NCBI GenBank assembly: GCA_026986055.1 | Contig: JALSPH010000278.1 | Span: forward strand, 1-6,058 | Direction: 5' to 3' | Source of the DNA: Campylobacterales bacterium | Lineage (GTDB): Bacteria; Campylobacterota; Campylobacteria; Campylobacterales; Hydrogenimonadaceae | DNA length: 6,058 nt | Part shown: positions 1 through 5,019 of the stretch, one piece after another | Layout of the letters: each line of letters starts with the position of its first letter | How positions within the stretch are numbered: position 1 is the stretch's first letter | Notes under the pieces: model-generated | What the model saw: only the letters and a program-made list of their open reading frames with translations | Told to the model about the DNA's origin: nothing | Databases searched by the model: none | Made by a program: the position numbers and the translations under genes

Positions 1-65
1 AGGAGATTTATAACATAGGGGGACTTGAAGAAAATTGAAAGGAGTATGCAGAGAGCTTGTGTCAA
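1..65. other. Left-edge stretch with no supported gene
   Basis: No gene can be supported here. One plus-strand frame is open from the window edge to a TGA at 36-38 (11 codons) and could be the tail of a gene lying to the left, but nothing else backs this. The AAAGGAG followed one base later by ATG at about 40-49 is too tightly spaced for a normal start, and the frame it opens runs antisense through hsp20. Confidence 0.3.
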
Positions 66-83
66 GGAGCCCCAAAGGGCTCC
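66..83 (-). terminator. Hairpin just after hsp20, possible terminator
   Basis: A perfect 7-bp GC-rich stem (GGAGCCC/GGGCTCC) with a 4-base loop starts 5 bases past the hsp20 stop codon. The position fits transcription termination of hsp20. On the minus strand the stem is followed by only two T residues, so it is a weak intrinsic terminator at best. It could instead protect the mRNA 3' end or act on plus-strand transcription, where a T-rich stretch follows a few bases later. Confidence 0.5.
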
Positions 84-87
84 CATC

Positions 88-528
88 TTATTTTACAGGG
101 ATCTCTTTGATCTCTTTCTCCTCTTTTTTCACCTTAGGCAGAGTTATATGGAGTACTCCATCTTCCGTTTTGGCGTCGATATTATCCACATCGACATTTT
201 CAGGAAGAGAGAATGTTCTCATGAATTTACCGTAGCTTGACTCTATCTTGTAGTAGTCATCTTTTTTTACCTCTTCTTTGAACTTTCTCTCTCCAGAGAT
301 TGTAAGAGTTCGTTTCTCGTGGTCTATGTTGACCTTGATATCCTCTTTTTTCACACCAGGCAGATCGACTTCGACTACGTAAGCATTCTCATCCTCTCTG
401 GTGTTTACGCTGGGCACGAAAGCGTTTACCACCTCTTTCTCATCTTTTGCAGGAAGATCGACCGCTCCAAGAAGCCTCTTCTCTAGCTCTCTTATCTCTG
501 CGAAAGGATCAAATCTAGTTACCAACAT
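88..528 (-). CDS. Hsp20 family small heat-shock protein
   Basis: This is an ATP-independent cytoplasmic holdase that binds unfolding proteins and hands them to DnaK-type machines (family knowledge). The 146-residue product has a short variable N-terminus starting MLVTRFDPF. The alpha-crystallin domain spans roughly residues 36-135 and includes VDLPGVKKEDI and the GVLHITLPK strand. The C-terminus carries the Ile-Pro-Val anchor (143-145), the I-x-I/V motif that links dimers into oligomers. Length is normal for the family. The start at 528 is chosen because AAGGAGGT at 533-540 lies four bases upstream; an in-frame ATG at 546 would put that ribosome site inside the gene. It is transcribed alone, divergent from the SDR gene, from a strong sigma-70 promoter overlapped by dyad and direct repeats. 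This fits repressor-controlled heat induction, which is inferred. The family call is very secure; the exact paralogue is not. Confidence 0.96.
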   Translation of the reverse strand: MLVTRFDPFAEIRELEKRLLGAVDLPAKDEKEVVNAFVPSVNTREDENAYVVEVDLPGVKKEDIKVNIDHEKRTLTISGERKFKEEVKKDDYYKIESSYGKFMRTFSLPENVDVDNIDAKTEDGVLHITLPKVKKEEKEIKEIPVK

Positions 529-532
529 GGTG

Positions 533-540
533 ACCTCCTT
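533..540 (-). promoter_or_regulatory. Strong ribosome binding site of hsp20
   Basis: AAGGAGGT is fully complementary to the anti-Shine-Dalgarno end of 16S rRNA and sits four bases before the ATG at 528. It decides the start over the ATG at 546. Confidence 0.9.
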
Positions 541-556
541 TTTCATGATTTACGTT

Positions 557-586
557 ATTATATCAAGTTGATAATATTATTGTCAA
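557..586 (-). promoter_or_regulatory. hsp20 sigma-70 promoter
   Basis: The minus strand reads TTGACA (581-586), an 18-bp spacer, then TATAAT (557-562), matching consensus at both hexamers. The predicted transcript starts near 550, leaving a leader of about 20 nt that carries the ribosome site. A heat-shock gene with a perfect housekeeping promoter usually needs a repressor, and repeats suited to one overlap the -35 box. Confidence 0.85.
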
Positions 587-589
587 GTT
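563..589. promoter_or_regulatory. Candidate operator over the hsp20 -35 region
   Basis: Two patterns are superimposed. The first is a 19-bp palindrome at 568-586 with 9-base arms and one mismatched pair (TTGAtAATA-T-TATTgTCAA). The second is an exact direct repeat TCAAGTT at 563-569 and 583-589, 20 bp apart or about two helical turns. On the minus strand the repeat reads AACTTGA, which faintly recalls half-sites of HspR (HAIR, CTTGAGT-N7-ACTCAAG), but the spacing and orientation do not match HAIR, and CIRCE is absent. A repressor site is inferred. Confidence 0.4.
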
Positions 590-632
590 TCTTGCAGATA
601 TTTTTTTAGTAATTCGCATAAATAGAGACGCA

Positions 633-661
633 TTACTATGTAAAATTGATTTTGCTACAAT
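633..661 (+). promoter_or_regulatory. Probable promoter of the SDR gene
   Basis: TACAAT at 656-661, within GCTACAAT, is a good -10 box. Seventeen bases upstream TTACTA (633-638) is a weak -35. The start would fall near 668, giving a short leader with the ribosome site GGAG at 681-684. The same GCTACAAT block precedes ilvD. Confidence 0.55.
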
Positions 662-690
662 CTTAAAACTATGTTTTAGAGGAGAAGAGC

Positions 691-1389
691 GTGAAAAATA
701 TTTTCATAACAGGTATAAACTCCGGAATCGGCAAAGCGCTTGCCAAACTCTATCTGGAAAATGAGGCACGTGTTTATGCACTGGGCAAGAGTCTTGAACC
801 ATCGCTTAAAAGCGAGTCTCTTACCTATATACAGTCAGACCTGGAAGCTTTGGAAAAGGTGGCTACAGCTCTCAGCGAACTACTATCGGGGGTGGACTCT
901 TTGGACCTTTGTATTCTAAATGCCGGGGTGTTGGGAGAGATAAAAGAGCTTCACAAAACTCCGATTTTTGAGATAGAGAGGGTTCTTTCCGTAAATGTAT
1001 GGGCCAATAAAATCATCATAGATACACTAATAGAGAAAAAGATCGAGGTTAAACAGATCGTAGGGATCTCTTCGGGAGCGGCCGTAAACGCCAGCAAAGG
1101 ATGGGGTAGCTACTCCCTCTCCAAATCGGCCCTGAATATGCTGCTGAAACTCTACAGTCGTGAAATGCCTAACACCCACATTGCCGCGCTGGCTCCCGGT
1201 GTCGTGGACACTCCTATGGTCCGCCACATAACGAACGACGTAGACCCTGCCCGCTACCCTTCGGCAAAAAGGCTGAAAGAGGGGCCCATAATGGAGCCTG
1301 AAGTTGCGGCAAAACGGCTTCGAGAAGCGTTCAAAAAGTTAAAAGAGTATGAGAGTGGATCTTTTCTGGATGTAAGAAATATGGATTGA
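691..1389 (+). CDS. SDR family NAD(P)-dependent oxidoreductase
   Basis: This is a classical short-chain dehydrogenase/reductase of 232 residues, somewhat under the usual 250. The Rossmann cofactor motif TGINSGIG is at residues 7-14, NAG at 77-79 and the active-site Asn at 102. The catalytic triad is Ser128, Tyr141 and Lys145 (YSLSK). The PGVVDTPM cofactor-closing loop is at 169-176. The ISSGAA...GW.SYS.SK.ALNM block resembles the sepiapterin/benzil reductase-like branch (B. subtilis YueD type), but the substrate cannot be told from sequence. No acidic residue closely follows the glycine motif, so cofactor preference is open. The start is GTG at 691, six bases after GGAG; no better ATG is available. 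It stands alone: hsp20 diverges upstream, and the 4.5S RNA gene converges on it with about 18 bp between their ends. Cytoplasmic role, pathway unknown. Confidence 0.93.
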   Translation: MKNIFITGINSGIGKALAKLYLENEARVYALGKSLEPSLKSESLTYIQSDLEALEKVATALSELLSGVDSLDLCILNAGVLGEIKELHKTPIFEIERVLSVNVWANKIIIDTLIEKKIEVKQIVGISSGAAVNASKGWGSYSLSKSALNMLLKLYSREMPNTHIAALAPGVVDTPMVRHITNDVDPARYPSAKRLKEGPIMEPEVAAKRLREAFKKLKEYESGSFLDVRNMD

Positions 1390-1407
1390 AAGAGAGGTTT
1401 GAAAAGA

Positions 1408-1510
1408 CTCCCCTCCAGATCCCTGCGGCACCCGGCAAGACAGGGTGGGCTGCTACGTTCCCGTCCTGACCCGGTGTCCTGCCAAGCCGTTGCACAGGTC
1501 TAAAGGGGAG
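1408..1510 (-). ncRNA. ffs: 4.5S RNA, small signal recognition particle RNA
   Basis: This is the RNA core of the bacterial signal recognition particle. It binds Ffh and FtsY to target membrane and secreted proteins co-translationally. The minus strand shows the diagnostic domain IV: GGTCAGG, then a GGAA tetraloop (1458-1461) closed by ACG/CGT, then AGCAGCC, which form the two Ffh-binding internal loops. Outside it a 9-bp helix pairs GGCAGGACA with TGTCTTGCC, and the ends close with CTCCCC (1505-1510) and GGGGAG (1408-1413). The length of about 103 nt fits the small type without an Alu domain. The ends are inferred from the terminal helix and may differ by a few bases. Four T residues (1402-1405) follow the final helix and may help termination. 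It lies at the end of the tRNA cluster and is probably cotranscribed with tRNA-Ser(GGA). Confidence 0.93.
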
Positions 1511-1541
1511 CGCTCAACCCGCCAAAACGGACTGAACGCTC
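1508..1541 (-). other. 14-bp RNA hairpin between tRNA-Ser(GGA) and 4.5S RNA
   Basis: Read as a minus-strand transcript, 1528-1541 and 1508-1521 pair over all 14 positions around a 6-base loop: eleven Watson-Crick pairs and three G-U pairs. On the plus strand the same three positions are A-C mismatches, so the structure exists only in the transcript made with the tRNAs. Its 3' arm shares three bases (1508-1510) with the terminal helix of 4.5S RNA. A likely role is separation or 5' trimming of 4.5S RNA, for example by RNase III, but that is inference. Confidence 0.6.
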
Positions 1542-1550
1542 TGCTTGTTA

Positions 1551-1638
1551 TGGCAGAGAGGAAGGGATTCGAACCCTCGGTGGCTTGCGCCACACACGCG
1601 TTCCAGGCGTGCGCCTTCGACCACTCGGCCACCTCTCT
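1551..1638 (-). tRNA. tRNA-Ser(GGA)
   Basis: An 88-nt class II tRNA with the acceptor stem AGAGAGG/CCTCTCT, discriminator G and encoded CCA. The anticodon stem CACGC/GCGTG encloses CTGGAAC, giving anticodon GGA, which reads UCC and UCU. A long paired variable arm (TGGC/GCCA) is the serine hallmark, and the T loop is TTCGAAT. It is the last tRNA of the cluster, about 40 bases before the 4.5S RNA. Confidence 0.97.
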
Positions 1639-1709
1639 ATAAAAAAGTTTTTGGATGATCGATTTTCAATTCTACATAAAATCCAAAATTGATAACCCAA
1701 AACTTTAGC
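1639..1709 (-). promoter_or_regulatory. AT-rich spacer with competing hairpins before tRNA-Ser(GGA)
   Basis: On the minus strand, arm A (1697-1706, AAAGTTTTGG) and arm B (1681-1688, TTTTGGAT) can each pair with the same arm C (1644-1656). Arm C ends in a T run at 1641-1646, directly before the tRNA. AATTGA/TCAATT (1687-1692 and 1666-1671) can also pair inside the A-C fold. This looks like an attenuator or a processing region, but the stems are AT-rich and weak. TAGAAT at 1669-1674 could also be the -10 box of an internal promoter for tRNA-Ser(GGA) and 4.5S RNA, without a convincing -35. Confidence 0.3.
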
Positions 1710-1797
1710 TGGCCGGGGGACAGGGATTCGAACCCTGGGAGGTGTGACCCTCAACGGTTTTCAAGACCGCCGCTTTCGACCACTCAGCCATCCCCCG
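1710..1797 (-). tRNA. tRNA-Ser(UGA)
   Basis: An 88-nt class II tRNA with the acceptor stem CGGGGGA/TCCCCCG, discriminator G and encoded CCA. The anticodon loop CTTGAAA gives UGA, which reads UCA and related UCN codons. The variable arm GAGG/CCTC is typical of serine tRNAs, and the T loop is TTCGAAT. Sixteen bases separate it from the Cys-like gene upstream in the transcript. Confidence 0.97.
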
Positions 1798-1813
1798 AAA
1801 ATGAAGAAAAAAG

Positions 1814-1889
1814 TGGAGGCGGTATCCGGAATTGAACACGGAGCTCACAGCCTTGCCGGGCTGTTGCCTTTACACTTGGCTATACCGCC
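1814..1889 (-). tRNA. Atypical tRNA-Cys-like gene, possible minor or non-canonical tRNA
   Basis: A 76-nt gene, two bases longer than the canonical tRNA-Cys ten bases upstream in the transcript. It shares U73, the encoded CCA, the TAGCCA...GGC D arm and a GCA triplet in the anticodon loop. The acceptor stem GGCGGTA/TACCGCC is perfect and differs from the canonical one by two compensated base pairs. Oddities are several. The anticodon stem ACAGC/GCTGT encloses eight bases (CCGGCAAG), or six if an extra C-G pair forms, and there is no normal U33. The D loop has one G where G18-G19 is expected, so the 19-56 elbow contact is lost. The T stem TCCG-G/CCGGA has a bulged T, and the T loop is TTCAATT. 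Retained pairing argues against simple decay. It may be a minor cysteine tRNA, a frameshift-prone tRNA, a non-translational tRNA or a pseudogene. A GGC (Ala) reading is possible, but the acceptor lacks G3-U70 and A73. Confidence 0.7.
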
Positions 1890-1899
1890 AGACAATTTT

Positions 1900-1973
1900 T
1901 GGAGGCGACACCCGGATTCGAACCGGGGATCAGGGCTTTGCAGGCCCGTGCCTTACCACTTGGCTATGTCGCC
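1900..1973 (-). tRNA. tRNA-Cys(GCA)
   Basis: A canonical 74-nt tRNA with the acceptor stem GGCGACA/TGTCGCC, discriminator T (U73, a main cysteine identity base) and encoded CCA. The anticodon loop CTGCAAA gives GCA, which reads UGC and UGU. The T arm is CCCGG-TTCGAAT-CCGGG and the D loop has the normal GG. It is presumably the working cysteine tRNA and the probable parent of the atypical gene next to it. Confidence 0.97.
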
Positions 1974-1981
1974 GAATAAGA

Positions 1982-2068
1982 TGGTGCCCGGAGCCGGACT
2001 TGAACCGGCACGAACAAATGTTCGAGGGATTTTAAGTCCCTTGCGTCTACCGATTCCGCCATCCGGGC
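1982..2068 (-). tRNA. tRNA-Leu(UAA)
   Basis: An 87-nt class II tRNA with the acceptor stem GCCCGGA/TCCGGGC, discriminator A (expected for leucine) and encoded CCA. The anticodon loop CTTAAAA gives UAA, which reads UUA and UUG. The variable arm forms a 6-bp hairpin (CGAACA/TGTTCG). Only eight bases separate its 3' end from tRNA-Cys. Confidence 0.97.
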
Positions 2069-2118
2069 AATATTTGTTCGGTTTTAAACTATCACAAATT
2101 GTCTGGATTCAAAATTTA

Positions 2119-2193
<75 letters not shown>

Positions 2194-2197
2194 ATAT

Positions 2198-2222
2198 TTT
2201 GGGATCGGTATTATATCCCAAA
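2198..2222. promoter_or_regulatory. Inverted repeat over the -10 box of the tRNA promoter
   Basis: TTTGGGAT (2198-2205) and ATCCCAAA (2215-2222) are exact 8-base inverted arms around 9 bases. The dyad covers the -10 hexamer and the predicted start site. The transcript should begin inside the left arm, so an RNA hairpin is unlikely and a protein-binding operator is the better reading. No known regulator is recognised. Confidence 0.4.
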
Positions 2223-2238
2223 TTTTCCGGGTTGTAAA
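2210..2238 (-). promoter_or_regulatory. Promoter of the tRNA/4.5S RNA cluster
   Basis: The minus strand reads TTTACA (2233-2238), exactly 17 bp, then TATAAT (2210-2215). That is a near-perfect sigma-70 promoter placed to start transcription at about 2203, ten bases before tRNA-Gly. No comparable promoter is seen inside the cluster, so the six tRNAs and 4.5S RNA probably form one transcript. An inverted repeat overlaps the -10 box. Confidence 0.85.
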
Positions 2239-2289
2239 GTGTTTTTACTAAAACCGTAACTTTTTGCCTTCGATAAAGAGGATTTTCGC

Positions 2290-2295
2290 TACAAT
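2290..2295 (+). promoter_or_regulatory. Probable -10 box of the ilvD promoter
   Basis: TACAAT, again within GCTACAAT, lies 28 bases before the ilvD start codon. No clear -35 hexamer is found at 16-18 bp, as is common for housekeeping promoters of Campylobacter relatives. The leader holds GGAG at 2314-2317, a normal distance from the ATG at 2324. Confidence 0.55.
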
Positions 2296-2323
2296 TAACC
2301 GACATTTTCAAACGGAGCGACCA

Positions 2324-4003
2324 ATGCGAAGCGATATTATAAAACGGGGTTTCGAGCGGGCACCCCACAGGAGCCTGCTGCGTGCGACAGGGCTTAAAGA
2401 TGAAGATTTCGACAAACCTTTCATAGGTGTGGCTAACAGCTACATAGATATCATTCCCGGCCACTTTTTTCTACAAGAGTACGGCAGAATCGTAAAAGAA
2501 GCAATTCGTGAAGCCGGAGGAGTACCATTCGAGTTCAACACTATCGGGGTCGACGACGGTATAGCTATGGGGCATGACGGGATGCTCTACTCCCTGCCGA
2601 GCAGAGAGATCATAGCCGACAGTATAGAGACTGTCATGAACGCCCACAAGCTAGACGCTCTGATATGCATTCCAAACTGCGACAAGATAGTTCCGGGGAT
2701 GATCATGGGAGCTTTGAGAGTGAACGTTCCTACCATATTCGTCTCGGGCGGGCCGATGAGAGCCGGGCACCTGAAAGATGGTACCCCTATAGATTTGGCT
2801 ACGGCTTTTGAAGCGGTAGGAGAGCATGCAAAAGGGAAAATAAGCGATGAAGAGCTCTATGAGATCGAGTGCGAAGCGTGCCCCAGCGGAGGCTCATGCT
2901 CGGGAATGTTCACCGCAAACTCGATGAATACCCTCTGTGAAGCGATGGGCATAGCGTTGCCGGGCAACGGCACCGTTTTGGCAATGACCGAAGAGAGGCT
3001 CGAGATGGTCCGAACGGCGGCGAAACGGATAGTCGAGATGGCAAAAGCCGAAGGGCCAAACATTCGCGAAGTTCTGAACGAAAAGGCGGTGAATAACGCA
3101 TTTGTCGTAGATATGGCTATGGGAGGAAGCACCAACACGGTACTTCATATGATGGCTATAGCGAAAGAGGCCGAAGTTGACTACGATCTGGCTAAAATCA
3201 ATGAACTGAGCGACAAAGTGGCCAATATCGCAAAAATCTCCCCGTCATTAACTACCGTTCATATGGAAGATATCAACAGAGCCGGGGGTGTGAATGCGGT
3301 CATGAAAGAGATTTCAAAGCGGGGAGACGTCCTCAAACTTGACGCTTTGACGGTAACCGGCGAGACTCTTGGAGAGAGAATCAAAGATGCAGAAATAAAA
3401 GATACAAATATCATTCACACCATCGACAACCCATTCAGCGAAGTGGGCGGCCTCTCCATACTATACGGAAACCTTGCCGAAGAGGGAGCCGTCGTAAAGA
3501 GTGCCGGCATAGACCCGCACATGAGAAGGTTCAAAGGCCCTGCGGTCTGCTTCGACAGCCAGCCTGAAGCATTGGCGGGTATCATGAGCGGCAAAGTAAA
3601 AGCGGGAGATGTTGTCGTTATAAGATACGAAGGCCCCAAAGGCGGACCGGGAATGCAGGAGATGCTCGCACCCACCAGTCTCATAATGGGAATGGGGCTT
3701 GGCGACAAGGTAGCTTTGATAACAGATGGGCGCTTCAGCGGTGCGACACGAGGAGCTTCCATAGGGCACGTAAGCCCTGAAGCCGCCGAGGGAGGAGTCA
3801 TAGGGCTTCTTAAAGACGGAGACATCATAGAGCTTGACGTAGATGCCCATATCTTGCGGGTAGAGTTGAGCGACGAGGAGCTTGAAGCGCGTAAAAGAGA
3901 GTGGAAGCCGAAGAGAAAAGAGATACCCAGCAAATGGCTCAAAAGATATAGCCTGCTGGTCTCAAACGCCGCAAACGGTGCGGTACTAAAAACTGAGCTA
4001 TAA
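2324..4003 (+). CDS. ilvD: Dihydroxy-acid dehydratase
   Basis: This enzyme converts dihydroxyisovalerate and dihydroxymethylvalerate to the 2-keto acids that become valine (and leucine) and isoleucine, using an iron-sulfur cluster and Mg. The product is 559 residues, normal for the family. The first signature NCDKIVPG is at 118-125 with the cluster ligand Cys119. [10 protein letters not shown] follows with Cys186 and Cys192. VDDGIAMGH is at 76-84, and the second signature [11 protein letters not shown]...IGHVSPEA starts at 467. Position 45-47 reads PGH, as in E. coli IlvD, rather than the PCN of [2Fe-2S]-type members. That suggests an oxygen-sensitive [4Fe-4S] enzyme (inference). The ATG at 2324 ([23 protein letters not shown]) is chosen because it aligns with the family N-terminus and follows GGAG. 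A TTG 60 bases upstream lies before the -10 box. The transferase gene follows after 8 bp, probably in the same operon. Confidence 0.98.
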   Translation: MRSDIIKRGFERAPHRSLLRATGLKDEDFDKPFIGVANSYIDIIPGHFFLQEYGRIVKEAIREAGGVPFEFNTIGVDDGIAMGHDGMLYSLPSREIIADSIETVMNAHKLDALICIPNCDKIVPGMIMGALRVNVPTIFVSGGPMRAGHLKDGTPIDLATAFEAVGEHAKGKISDEELYEIECEACPSGGSCSGMFTANSMNTLCEAMGIALPGNGTVLAMTEERLEMVRTAAKRIVEMAKAEGPNIREVLNEKAVNNAFVVDMAMGGSTNTVLHMMAIAKEAEVDYDLAKINELSDKVANIAKISPSLTTVHMEDINRAGGVNAVMKEISKRGDVLKLDALTVTGETLGERIKDAEIKDTNIIHTIDNPFSEVGGLSILYGNLAEEGAVVKSAGIDPHMRRFKGPAVCFDSQPEALAGIMSGKVKAGDVVVIRYEGPKGGPGMQEMLAPTSLIMGMGLGDKVALITDGRFSGATRGASIGHVSPEAAEGGVIGLLKDGDIIELDVDAHILRVELSDEELEARKREWKPKRKEIPSKWLKRYSLLVSNAANGAVLKTEL

Positions 4004-4011
4004 AACAGAAA

Positions 4012-5019
4012 ATGTCTATAGAGTGGCTGGTAGGCGGCGCCTTTTTACTCTCTTTTGCTTTGCAGTGGCTGGTAATCTGGCTTGCCCATCGCCATAAGCT
4101 CTTCATAGACTCCCAAGATGAGGAGAAGCCGCAGCGGTTTCACGAAACAGCTACGCCAAGAGCCGGCGGTATAGGCATCTTGGCAGGACTGCTCTTTTTG
4201 CTCTTCACACCGCTTGGATGGAAACTGCTCTTCTCGGTAACTCTAGCCTTTTTAAGCGGTATTTTCGAAGATTTTCACAACGCTCTATCTCCAAAAACCA
4301 GACTCCTGCTTCAGCTGATTGCGGCATTGGCAGCCATTTTCCTGACGGGAGCGGTGGTTACATATATCGGTCTTGGAATAACTTTGCCATACATTCTGGG
4401 AGTTCTTTTCAGCGCATTTGCGATAGTCGGGGTTATGAACGCCATCAACATCATAGATGGTTTCAATGGACTGGCGGCAGGAGTCGTTCTGCTCATTCTC
4501 CTCTCTTTTTCGGTTACGGCGGCAAATATGGAAGATATCGGCATCGTGCAACTAAACCTTGTGGTAGCTTCCGCGCTTTTAGGGTTTTTCGTTCTCAATT
4601 TTCCACGAGGCCGTATATTTTTAGGGGACGGGGGAGCCTATATGCTGGGGTTTTTGGTAGCGCTTTCCGGTATCTTTCTTGCAAGCCATCACGAGAAAGT
4701 GAGCCCATGGTATATTCTTTGCGTACTCATTTACCCGGTTTGGGAGGTGATTTTCTCCATAATCAGAAAAAAAATGGCCGGAAAGTCTCCTTTGGAGCCG
4801 GACTCTTACCATCTGCATATGCTAATTTACAGACAACTCACCAGGAGCAACCCTTTGACTTCCCTTTTTATAGTAGCTTTTTGTGCACCATTTGCCCTTG
4901 TTCCCACACTCTACCCGAACAACTCCGGGGCAAATTTCTTCACCGCTCTTTTTTTCATACTTCTATATATTCTTCTATACAGATGGCTTATGGGCAAAGA
5001 GAGAGCTCTTAAAGCTTGA
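4012..5019 (+). CDS. MraY/WecA-superfamily glycosyl-1-phosphate transferase
   Basis: This polytopic membrane enzyme would transfer a sugar 1-phosphate from a UDP-sugar to undecaprenyl phosphate, the first step of a lipid-linked glycan. The 335-residue protein has about ten hydrophobic segments. Cytoplasmic motifs are in family order: D33...PRAGG (49-53), GIFED...LSPKTRLL (from 83), NAINIIDGFNGL (143-154) with the key Asp149, FLGDGG (203-208), and DSYHLHM (264-270). ED replaces the usual DD at 86-87, and the basic loop reads HLHM instead of HLHH; both suggest a divergent branch rather than MraY itself. The ATG lies 8 bp after ilvD with no good ribosome site, so translational coupling is likely. 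Its end overlaps the convergent pglB end by 11 bp. O-antigen, capsule or protein-glycosylation priming are all possible. The sugar is unknown. Confidence 0.9.
   Translation: MSIEWLVGGAFLLSFALQWLVIWLAHRHKLFIDSQDEEKPQRFHETATPRAGGIGILAGLLFLLFTPLGWKLLFSVTLAFLSGIFEDFHNALSPKTRLLLQLIAALAAIFLTGAVVTYIGLGITLPYILGVLFSAFAIVGVMNAINIIDGFNGLAAGVVLLILLSFSVTAANMEDIGIVQLNLVVASALLGFFVLNFPRGRIFLGDGGAYMLGFLVALSGIFLASHHEKVSPWYILCVLIYPVWEVIFSIIRKKMAGKSPLEPDSYHLHMLIYRQLTRSNPLTSLFIVAFCAPFALVPTLYPNNSGANFFTALFFILLYILLYRWLMGKERALKA

Noticed and set aside
25..240. Plus-strand frames antisense to the end of hsp20
   Set aside because: They lie opposite a clear Hsp20 coding region and have no well-placed ribosome site or recognisable protein features.
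529..546. Earlier ATG (546) for hsp20
   Set aside because: The strong AAGGAGGT ribosome site lies inside this extension and points to the ATG at 528.
1408..1541. Large SRP RNA with an Alu domain, using the upstream hairpin as helix 3 or 4
   Set aside because: Only one hairpin is present and there is no second one or matching 3' strand. The terminal helix already closes the RNA as the small 4.5S type.
2264..2323. Upstream TTG start extending ilvD by 20 residues
   Set aside because: It begins before the probable -10 box at 2290-2295, and the added residues do not resemble the family. The ATG at 2324 has GGAG upstream and gives the usual IlvD N-terminus.
2857..3942. Minus-strand frames inside ilvD
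   Set aside because: They are shadows of a highly conserved gene, with biased composition and no start signals.
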